The notes beneath the pieces are model-generated. The model did not search any database, was not told the origin of the DNA, and saw only the letters and a list, made by a program, of their open reading frames with translations. DNA of 64,000 bases from Diploscapter coronatus (Eukaryota > Nematoda > Chromadorea > Rhabditida > Rhabditidae): positions 28,411,249 through 28,475,248 of the forward strand of contig OZ038423.1 of assembly GCA_964036155.1 (NCBI GenBank). Direction: 5' to 3'. Of the stretch, positions 25,201 through 37,200 are shown piece after piece. Made by a program: the position numbers and the translations under genes. The stretch's first letter is position 1, and each line of letters opens with the position of its first letter.

Positions 25201-28200
25201 CTAGCTCTTATTGATTAGAAATGGGAAAATATTTTTCGGATATTTTCTCTAAAGATTTACTTATCCATCCAACTTTCTGGATTTATTTTATTTCCACAAT
25301 CTATTCTAAATATGGTCCCCAATTTTAGACCACCAGTATCCATATAAGAAAGCGAGTCAGCCTTTCGCATAAACATTCATCCCTCAATTCTATCTTCTTT
25401 CTATCGTTATTTCTATTTTCTAATGTTATTTTTCATATTTCTGCTTCTTTTCTTCCTATTTTCCTCGACTATTTACTATTTTCTGTATCTTTTCATCTCT
25501 CATATTTACGATCTCTCGTCCCATTTCAAATTCATATATTAGCCCAATTCATAAGTAATGGCTGGCGATCGGAAAATCTTCAAAAACGCGTTAATTTTCA
25601 AAAATCCTAAATTATTTGGTAAGGTATGGCGAAAGAAAATAGGTTGGGGTATTTTCAGCTAAAATATAAAATCCCGAAATTTCTGTCAAGTTTTATTACA
25701 CTTCAAACTAGCCATAAAATAAATTGCCTGAGTTATGAAAAATTAAAAAACGAGAGGACTTGACTTAGCAAAAACTTTGGAATTCCGGTAAAACCAAGAT
25801 TTTTTCTTATTCCCGAGAAAAAGTGAAGATCCCCATGTTAAAAAGTTTTAGAGAAAAAAGAAATATTTAGTTTTCTCCTTCATGTTTTGCGAATTTTTAT
25901 GTGCAATTGAGCGTCGCGAGAATGAGCATAAAATTCTGACATAAGATACGCAAGTGTACTCTATTCGAACAAATGTCTGCCCCATGGCTAATCCTATCTT
26001 TTAGCATAGGAAAGGGTAAGAGACGCAGAGCCAGAAAGAAAAGCGATATTTTCTGGTTATTCAATCTCCCGCTTATGCTCAGAGCAAGTGTAATTTCGAC
26101 TTTTCTTGAGCTGAGTGGTCTAGGAATCTTTGAAAATCATTGCACTATGCAGAAATTTAAAAAAAAAAAAAAAATCAAAATCTCTTCAAATTATATGAAA
26201 ATAGAAAGTTTGAAGGAAGGTTGAGTGGAAGAAAAAATCGAAAGAATACATTACTCGAAGCATTGCTATATATGCCTATTTTTTGGGATAAACCTTGTTA
26301 CTAATTTATAGAATAGAGCTCTAAGGATAGGCTGCAACATTTCAACCGCAGGGGAAAGATAGGTGTTTCCTTTGGAACATAATCATTTCATTTTCGAGTT
26401 TTCCTGTATTAAATCATCAGAAATTTGTTTCAAGAGACGAATCTCTGACTCTAAGTTCATTCCCATGTTATAAGTGAAAAATAATTCAAGGAAGCCAACT
26501 TACAAATGATGCTAGTGAAGTTCTGCGCAGCGAGCGTCCCGAGGGGAATCGACTTGGCCGCGTCTCGCAAATTGCCCGAACGATTCGAGCCTGCCATTAT
26601 TCCTAAAAAAAATGCCGATCGTTATCAAGTGCTAAAGTGATAAAGCGAGAATTGTAAAGATAAGGTTGAAGTTTACCGAATTAACATAATTGTAAAACTT
26701 TCAATATTTAAAAATTGTGAAACATAAAAAATAGGCAAGTATTATAAATTCGAAGAATGTACCTGTAGCGGACGGAAAGAAGACTCCGATGAGAATCATG
26801 AAAGACGTAACCTGTTGAGCGTAGATGTAGTACTCGGAGGCCTTGCCTTGTTCGCCACGATCCTGCAAAATCAAAATTATTTTTTTGAATAATTTGCAAA
26901 GGAAGTTCGATGAACATTAAAAAATCGCATGATTGAAGCATTAACAACTCTTCTTGGCCATGAAATTTTGGAAATATAAAATTTGTTTTGAAATGGTATC
27001 AATATGATAACTTCTTCAAACCTTGGTACTCATAGAATTAAAATTCGAGAGAAACTATGAGAATTTCTAAAAGTTCTGCAACGTGCCTTAGGATCCTTGG
27101 ACAGTATGTCGCCCCCTTTGAGGTATTTTGACCAGAGGTTGTCGAAGAACACGCCGCTCGACATGCCTTTGATTACTGGCTGAAAAAATGTCTCAATTTA
27201 AAAAAAAATAATTTTAAGTTGATTATTTTTGAAAAATTTAACTTCGAGATAAAATATTGAAGAATTTTATAGCCCTTTTCGATACTTATTTCAGGTTTTT
27301 TAAACATTTTCAAATTTTTATAAAATTTTCTTCTTTTAATTTGTCGTTTTCATTTTCCAAGTTCCACAATTTCGTAAAGCTCCCATTAAACTCATTATTT
27401 TCTACGCAATAATTGATCTCTATACCATTTTCTTTCTTTCTCCCACATTTCCAGTACTATTTCCTCCTACAATTTTAGAATCTACACCTTTTTCTATCTA
27501 AATTTCGCCTGCTATTTCTGTTGCCATTTAAACTTTTCCTCTTATCCCGATTTCTGGGTTACTCGTTATTCGGTTTCAAAATTCCCATATAATGAATGTG
27601 AAGAGTGAGATAAATTTTATGAGAAGCAGAATTTATAGAAAAAGAATTTGAAGTACTCTTTTTCTTTGAGGAAGTAATATTACTGGAATAGGATCAGAGA
27701 AATAATGAGTAAGACACAGAAAAATTAAGAAAGTAAAAAGAGAGGAAAACTATAAAATGATGCAATAAAGCCGATGACCGGTGAACGTGAATTTATGGTT
27801 CTAGGGGAAAATAGGAATGAATTTTTAATGTCTCAAAAATGTCAAAGGTCAATTTAATAGACCATAGCCTTTGATAGTGTGGTAAAATCAAATAAATATC
27901 CAATGTAAGTTTCAAGGAACTCTAAAATAGCTAGAGATTTCTTTTACTTTTGATTGTGTGGAATATTATCTATATCAAGCCGAAAGATGTCTTTCTTTAT
28001 AAGCTTTCAGAGTTACGTAAGGTTAAAAATGTAATATTTCGTAAAAGATTACTTCAAAGTTTATGTGCAATGCCTGCATTGTAATGATTTGAAAAAAATC
28101 GATCTTTTACTTATAAATCGCACCCTCCCGAAAATCGCCCTATTTTCTTTTGGATTTCAAAAATGCCCGAATCTCTCAAAAAGTAAGGAAAAGCTGCGCG

Positions 28201-31200
28201 GAAATTATTTCGAGCGACGCATTTTTCGATGCCTTTTTCGCTGCAAAGGAGAGTGAATATCTGCTCTACTTGACAAAATGCCATTTCCATATTTGAAAGA
28301 GGGGGAGAGTTTTGAAAAAGAAGAAAAAATCAAAGAAATAGCTTCTGGGATAAAGAAAATAAAAGAATATATTATAAAAGACCACCAGAACACCTATTTT
28401 TACTAATCCGCGCAATTTTTGAAAATAAAAAACACCGACCTCGTTTCGGATTGCTGGCTTTGAGGACCCGTGCCAAACGAGAATATTTCGTACCTGAAAA
28501 GAAAACGAAATAAAAAATTGAAAGGTGTCGATAACAAGTTTCAAGAGTCTAAACTTCTTCTAAATTAAAATACTCTTACCCGACTATAATAAGGATCGCA
28601 GCTCCCATTGGTGCTGCAGAACATGGGCTCGAGGCCCTCAGCGGTGCAGTTCGGTCGAGTGCCCGTCTGCTCCAGGTAGAGGGTCATGTCCACTGGACGA
28701 TCGCCCACCATGCAAAATCTGGAAGTTATAATTTTGGAGAAATAAATTAGCCTTTTGAACTAGTATGTTTCAAAGAATGATGATAATGCAAGATTTTGAA
28801 AGAGATGACGCTGAATCTCTACTTGCTTTATTTTTATAACCATTGAAAATTTAGGGAAAGCCCTGGTCTAAAAAAAATCAAAGACCCACTGAACAGAATC
28901 GGATCCGTTGAATCGAATGAGGCATCCGATCAGCGACGATATAATGCAGAACACCACCACGAACACCAGGGGAAGAGCGAATTTATTCACTACCTGAAAA
29001 AAATAGCTTTGAAAAATTAGAATTTCCTAATGAGAAATTAGAATTCCTGATAGAAAAATAATCTTTGTTTGAAAGAAAAGTTGCTGAAAAATATCTTTTT
29101 GCAGAAAAAATATTTATTTTGAAAGGATTTTTGAAAGAGAAAATTTCTTGCAAAAGATAATTTTCTGTATAAAATGCATATTCTTGGAAAGTGAATAATT
29201 TTGCGAGGAAAATTTAACTCACCCGTACACCGGCAAGGACGATCGTGCCGAGAGTGAGCAGAATTACGCTGCCCAGTAGACGGAAACTGTTGAATATGTC
29301 ATCGAACAATTTCAGATTGGGGAATATGTACAGCTGAAAAAACGAGAATGAAAAAAGGTTTAAAAATATGAATTATCAGAATATTGTCTAGGAAATGTTA
29401 AACCGTACCAATAAAATCTCGACGGCTCCCGTAATGTACATCGACGCTGCGATTGTAGTGCCGAGATAGAACAGTATTCCAACCGCACCGCCCAATTCGG
29501 GGCCCAGATTTCGAGAGATCATGTAATACGGTCCGCCAGCAGGCACCACTCCATTCGTCGCTATTGCTGATAGCGAGATCGAGGTTAGGAAGGTCTGAAT
29601 GATGAAAAATAGCCTATGTTGAAGGGAACACTCGATATACAACTTTGAAGAAACTCATTGAAAATTTGTTTAAAGAATACGATCTTGTAGAAATTAATCG
29701 AAGATATAATGATAGAAGATGTTTCATGATAGAATAGCATATCCTTGAAACATATCTAGAAAAAATGGAACTAGCTTACCACTGAAACGCAAACGAACAC
29801 GACGAAGAATGCCTGGACGATGCCCGCGGTGCCGACGATCCAGGCAAGACGGATGAAGAACAGCACGCCGAAGATGTTCTGCAGACAAGGCAGGAACACA
29901 CCCATGAAGGTGCCCATTTTGGCAGCCTGCAAAAATTATAGCATTTCTTTGAACTATAGCCTTTTTTCTAAACCCACTTATGTGATCTAGAAAAGTTGGT
30001 TTGAAAATTGTGTGTTGTCTATTTTAGGCTCAGTTTTATCATCTGATGAGTATTGATAAAAAAAAAGTTGATTAGATTTTAGTTCTTCGTTTTTTATTTG
30101 CCAGATTTATTATTGCTCTCTGAAATCTCTCAGCTCTCTCAGATTCAATCGGAAAATTGCCGATATATTCGTCACTTTATTTGTCGCCTTCCACTGCCTC
30201 TTAAAGAAAGCCCGTGCTCATTCAACTTCGAAAATTCGTTCTTCTCTCAAAAACTCATTCTCTCTCGTTTTCTAAATCTTCTTGTTCTCTCAGATTTCTA
30301 TGATCTTTCTTACTTTCAAAAATTCTTCAGCTCCATTCTCTTCTCCACTTCCATTTCTTTTCCTCTAGAAATCCAGTGTTATTTCCCGAAATCTCATATT
30401 TTCTTATATTCGATGCTTCGATGCAGAATCTGCTTCAACTTTGTGCTTATCGTGCGCGCTCCTTTTTTTAGCAGTCGTTTATGCGCAAAGGGCCAAAAGC
30501 AAATTGCTTTGCTCGGACGAAGAGAAAAAAACGGAGAAAACTCCTTTATTTCCATTTCTCACCTTTCTCCTACTGAATCACTGTTTTACATATTTCTGAA
30601 TCTTTTCCTCGCTCTTCTAAATCCCTTCATGCACTATTTTTACATGCCTAAATTTCCATTCTCTTACTTTTCTAACGCTTTAAAAGTTTCTAAATCTTTT
30701 TTCTCTTATTTCTTACTTTTCCTATCCAATTCTCACTTTTATCCCTCATTTCCTCAAGAAAGAGCTTGCCCCTTTTCTTTCTTAAAAAGTAGGTCCTTTC
30801 CCCTAACTTGTCTCTTGCTTGCCAATTTGACTAGAGAATCTTCCCTTCGCGCTAAATCACCTTTTTCCTTCAGCAGCTTACATCTTTATTTCCCTAACTT
30901 TTCGATCAATTCCCAACCATTTTTGACACTTTTCGCCTCTCGAAATTGCATTTTATTTCCTCTTCTTTCTTTCTGTTTCTTCCTTTCTCTCGAATTTTAA
31001 CAATGTTTCGATAACTTCCTCTTCGTCTAGTCAATTTACTTATGCACGTCTTCACAGAACGATGAAACTCCCGATGAAGCGTCAAGTCAACGAATCAAAG
31101 AAACACAGAAAAAACGTGAAAAGTTGAAGAATGAAAATTACAGCCTGAAAAAGCCGATCTTCGCATAAAAATCGGTCATTCAATTGTAAAATACTCTAAA

Positions 31201-34200
31201 AAAAAAATAAAATTTGCCTAATGACAAGAAAATAAAGATAAAAACCCCGTCAATTAAACCAAAGTTTTGCCTAATTACCAAGATTCAGTATTTTTCATGA
31301 AGATCGCTAGCTTTTGTTATGCTGCTCAGCTACTTTCCTGCTAATATCCCAAATTAGTTTCCATTTGCACACCATTTCAAAAATAGACCGTGTTTACTAG
31401 ATTACAAGTTTTTACAACTTTTCCGCTAATTTCCCAAATTAGCTCCTGACTAATCTCCAAATGAACAGCTCCTTTTTTGTCTTTCCTCGTGGCTCGCCTA
31501 TCTCGTTTCCACTCGCCGTCAGCATGCTTCTCACATCTCTGCACTCTCTCAACTCCCCCTGTCTCTAGTTCTAACCCATTTGCAAATCTCACGGAGCCAA
31601 CGAAGGAAGCGGAATCTGATATCGTGCTAATCATAATGCACTCCGAAACACAGAATAAACAAGTTTGCAAAAACGACGATGCCCTAATTTGTCGTCTTCA
31701 GGAAAATTTGCAGACTATCAACTACAATTAGTTTTAAAATTTGAACAAATGAAATAACTAAGTTGAAAAGTTTTCAATAAACTAATAAAAATTACTCTAG
31801 TTGAAACTTAGATAAAATTAAAAAAAGACCTGCTTGGGTTTCTCGTCTGCTTCTGCGGACGTCGGTTCCGTCGCAGCGTAGACGGAGATTTTGCGGAGCA
31901 TCTGAAATCGAAAAATCAAGAATTTTCCGAGGTGATTTATAACAAAAATCTGATAATTTAGATAAGACCGAAAAGTGAAAGAAACTGGTTCAAAATGAAT
32001 CAGCTTCTGATATTCGAAATCAGGCTCTGACTAATATTGATATTCCTTCACTATGCTCGCATTACTTCATTCTTTTATTGTGCTTGTAGATTTTCAAGAT
32101 TACCGTACCTGCCCGATTTTCTGTCCCTGTGTATCATAGTCCTCCTGAAAAATTTAATATAAATTTCTCGCCGAGTTTTTTTCCATCAAATTTTCATTTG
32201 CTCTCGATACATCTCCAATCTTCCCCAATTCGCGGTGCGCGATTTTTGGACGCAGCATTTTTGCTGCAAGTGAAACCAGAAACCAAGCCTCTGGACCTAT
32301 TCGTTTCGCTCGGCTCACGTTTGAATTCGAAACTGGTAAGGACGCGAGAAGAGAGACCAAGTGGAAGGAGTGCTACACGACGACAAATTCGCCGCGGGGC
32401 AAAATGGAAATCGAGAATTCGAGGGCAGAATTCCTCTACCTCGAAGGGGTATCTTTTTCGTTCCACATATACAACTTTCTTTTTTTTTGCCAAAAGTAAA
32501 CACTTTTTAAAATTCTGAAAGATCTTATGGAGTTTGTACGTCATTTTTTGGGAAAAAATTGAATGAAAGTCTAGTCTAAAAATTTGAATGGAAAAGATAT
32601 AAATTCAATCATCGAACTTTCATAAGAGTAAACCAAAAGAAAACTTTAATTAAAATCCAACTTTTTCTACAAAAATCCGAAAGATCATTTTCAAGTCCAA
32701 CCTCGTATAACGCCAGCGGAGAATGCTGCTCGCACAGAGGTATCCGCTCCCCGCCCATACTGACGCCACCGCCCTCATCTGAAAATAAAATGATTGTAGA
32801 AACGTTTTTAAGTCGGAAAAATAACATGTTTGTTCAATGAGCACTTTGAAGTTGTAGAGGTAGTACACAAGAAAACTCGACGTTATTTCCATCGTTTTTT
32901 GTCGATTTTTCACGATAAATTATTCGTGACAAGTCTCTGTACTAAAGAGAGCATAACGAGTTCATTTTTTCAAAATCCATATTTTATCCTTCATCTTCTT
33001 CAGATTGGGTTGGTCAATTATGCGTAATCTCCATAAATTATGTTTGGAGAACTCATAAATTTATGCGACAAATGACCGCGACTGTGTCTAGTGATGCGAG
33101 AAGAACGGAATCGTCTCCTCTTCATCGTCGTGGTCTATTTGTGGTTCTAATTAGCTATTCTAGTGGACTACTAATTTGAATGGAGGCAGAAATTTGTGAG
33201 TAGCTCGTTCATATTGAGCGCGTTCTGCTTCCAAATACTAGGGATGATTTCCATTCTTAACCAGAGCCTGACGAGAGTATTTTTTGCGAAAGTAATGTTT
33301 TTAGCGAATAACTTTTTTGCTTATGGGACGGTTAGATTCCGTTGACCCCTTCTCATATCCTGAAAGTCGAGCTATATCTGATGACTATCAATGGACCATA
33401 TTTGACTCTTAGGACCCAGATTTTTTCTCGACGCACGACACTGAAACCGACCTTCTTCTGCGCAGACGATACGGAGCATTGTGCATCTGGGAGCCTACGA
33501 AGAAAGTGAAGAAGTACGGGAGGAAAGTCGTTGGAATCTCGCCTCACTTTCGACGACGACTCTGAGACTGCAGGGCGAAGTAACTATGAAGCACAAAGGA
33601 AGAAGGGGATGCTTGCCTAGAAGACTAGAAGCAGCAGATGGAGCAAGCCTGACTAGGCACTGGAGAGGCGGACGCAGAGAAAGAGAATATCCAAAAACGG
33701 ATGGAGGACGAAAGAAGCGGAAAAGAGGTGCGAGAGAAAGAATGCGGCAGAGGAAAGAAGTGAGTGCAAAGTAAGCAGTGAACAAGAAAAAGCGCAACTA
33801 CATCGCCTCAGGCTATTTCGCCGATGAAGAAATAGCCCGTGAAATCCGCATACGAAAAAGATGGCAGAGTTCAACGAAAAGATAGCTTCGTCTTCCTTCT
33901 TCGTCTTCATATTTTTGCCTAACTCCGCCCCCTTCTTTCTTCATCCGCACTCATTTCATTTCATGTTTACTCAATAGAACGAACGGATAAAATCGCTCCG
34001 AGGTTCCGCGAATTTTTGGTCTTTTGAATATTTAATCAAGACTAGCTCGAGTGCAGGACTCTGAGTTAAGGGCGAGTTTAAGGAAGTTTCGGGGATATGG
34101 GGAAAGCGACTAGCGCTAATCCGACTGACCGATTTGAATTAGAGGATTTAGCACCGGAAATCCAAGCGCGAGGATGGTAGGATAGGTAAGAATACGAATA

Positions 34201-37200
34201 ATTTTCTTATAACTTCCATAAATAGGAAGTAGTCTCGAATTACTGAAATTCGAGATTTACATATGCAACACACATCTTTTTAGAAATGATAAGTTTTGTT
34301 TCAGTGGTATGCTCTTGGGTAGGCAGAAGCTCTCATAAAGCATCTCATGAAAACTATTTCGATCGATCAACTTCTGTAAACTGGTGTCAAAGAGCTCTCA
34401 AACGTAGTTATCAAAATTCGATAATTAGAAGATGCCTCTCGAATATTCGTATAAGTTTACTATCTAGAAAAATTCCTTACTAAAATTGGTCCCTAAGTTT
34501 CACCCGACTTTCTCATAATTGGCCTCTTCTTCTGTGGACTCTAAGACTATCATTCATTTGTGTGAATCTCTTACAACTCTTTCTCAAGTCCCGAGTGCCG
34601 ATGTTAATTGGATTGAATGAGCCAATATTTTCGTGTAGCAGCCATGTGGTTTGTATGTCGTCTTTTCACTACTTCGAATGGAGAAGAGGTGAAGACGTGC
34701 AATCGAAAAGGGAAAATGCTGAATATCTCAGACTCCTTTGAATGGGTTATCTTTCAAAGTAGAAGATGTGTAGTTTTGAAACCCCCTTCCATTGGATTTG
34801 ATGGAGTGGATATCAGCCAGACCTGTATGAAGCTGAAGTTGAGCTCGACTCTGACTATGAAAAACTTTCGAAGCTTGGTCTTTAGAAATCGAAGTCTAGG
34901 CTTTGAAACATTACATGAAACAACAAAATCTCCACAATTGTGTTTTTTTCAACATGATCATAAAATTTCTGCATTAATAGATGCTCTGATGAAGTTACAC
35001 GTTTTAAATCGAAAAGGTCACTGGAGTTTGAAACATGCAGCCCTATTCGTGTTTTGCTTCGTGCAAAGATGAAGATGAAGAAGTTTGACATGACATATCG
35101 ATCTTTAGATAATGATGGCCTTTTGTCATTTATATCCATCAAAGGAATCAAGGCACATCTTCCCAAATTGCTCATAAAACCTTTTATTTCACATTGTTGC
35201 TATTCGCTTCGAGTATCATTCACATCACTCATTACTACGCGTTCAACAGTTCAAGAGTTGAATCATTAAACTTGGTCAAGCTATGTGGGCAAATCATCTA
35301 ATTTTACTGACCAAAATTCATCTCTCTTCCTTTGATGTTTCAATTCGTTTTTCCTCATGATTTTATCAGAGCAAAATTCCATATTGGATTATTTTTGCTC
35401 CTGCAATTTTTCAGAGAATGTTCTATCAAACTTTCGATTGCACCCATAAGTCGTGATTAATATTTCTATCTAAGGGCAAATCATTGTTTGGGTGAAAATG
35501 AAAATGAAGAAATAATAATTTTAGGGAGAAAGAGCTTATTTCAGATGTGAGAGTCGCCCCTTTTCTCTCATTTTTACGTCATGCGAGCAACGGCAAAAGC
35601 GCGAGAGGTCTCAGGAAAGCAGCAGAAAAGGATACAAAACGGAAAGAAATAGCATATTGAACACGGAGAAATAAAGAGTCAGAAGAGGGAGAAATACTGA
35701 AACAAATTAGAGAAAAAGAAGTAGAAAATCCCTGAAAAGATGGGCTATTTTCTAAAGTACATAAAGGATAAGGATGGGTATTAGAATGAAGCCAAGAAAA
35801 AAGTACTTGAATCCTCGTTCACTGATTGAGGGTGGCGCTAAATTTCAGCAGTGCGGTCTAGAAGTGTTGAACTTTTTGAAGAATAGTTTGATAACATAGA
35901 AAAAGGATCTTTTCATCACTTTCTCGATGATAAATAGCACAGTAAATTTCAACATCAAATTCATAAACAGATTTAGGCAAGTCTTTAGCAAGATTTGTCA
36001 TGCATGCCCTCTCAATTCCAATGTTCGTTAAAATCTAGTCGCGGACACGTTTATGAATTACTTTTACTATAGGAAAGAACTGTCTTGTGCACTCCCTCAC
36101 CTAAAATTTCTCATTCGGCTAAAAATCTGCCTAAGTCTGTCCATGAACTTCAATTTTTTTGCAACCTCTACGTCCTACTTGAAGTGTAAATGGTGAATTT
36201 CATTTTTCCGGTGATTGATAGCCAAAGTAAACTTGGTCTTAATGGGAAATTTACTTTTTGAGCAGTTTTTCCCCTACACCACGAAAGCAGAGCTTATTTT
36301 GGACGGGAAAATCGAAACTATGAATTTTCTTTGATGTGTTTGTTTCGCTCCAATGAAGGCTAATAGTGGATTTATGGGGTTTTTGACTGTCCTTTTCTTC
36401 TAAAAATGAAAGAACTCTAAAATCATCAAAAATCCTCGCAACCTTTTCGAAAATTTGCATTTTGCATTTTGGGAGAAGTGAGACAAAACCGGACCAAAAC
36501 ACTTGGAAAAAGTCGTCAAATCTCGCGGTGAAATATGGCTCCTTGGCCTTTTAGAACATTTGAAAGTGAGAGGAGGAACGGAGAGAAGGCATCTTTTTCA
36601 GAAAATACGAGACAAATGAGGCTCGCTCCTGCAAAAATAATGACTTTCTCCAAAATGTGCGCTGTTCTTGACACTTTACAAATAGAGTGGATACGCGTGG
36701 TTTACGTTTGAAAATGAATAAAAACTACGCGCGAAACAATAGAATTTAAAATGAAAGCGTAGAAGTTTGGAAATATGAAAGAAATAAAAATGCATCATAG
36801 AAATTCACTGAACATCCTTTTTTAGATGTCTATTGGTACGTTCTAGTTTCGGAATTATCTTCTAGGAAGTGGTACTGAACATAATTTTAGTGGATCATCT
36901 TGACTTTTGTCAAAATAGAAAAAATATGTCTGAAACAATTAGTAGATTTAAAATTCAGCCTTATGCATTTTCATTCATTTTCAGTTCATGGTCTGATGAT
37001 GCAAAATATTCGCTGAATTATTAATTCTCGCACATATATCGACAACACATTTTCATGTATTTTGCAACAGTATAGAGAAATTTTAATGTGTTGAAAATTA
37101 AACAGCAATTTTTGAGGGATCGAATAAGTTTGGTTGTCGAAATTAACTTGCGGATCATGATCGAGACATTTTCAGATTGTTAAACGGCGCTTTCAAGTCG

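Noticed and set aside
30098..31000. 300-codon plus frame, the longest in the window
   Set aside because: It begins at TTG, is almost all Phe/Ser/Leu/Pro from C/T bias, and lies antisense in an intron.
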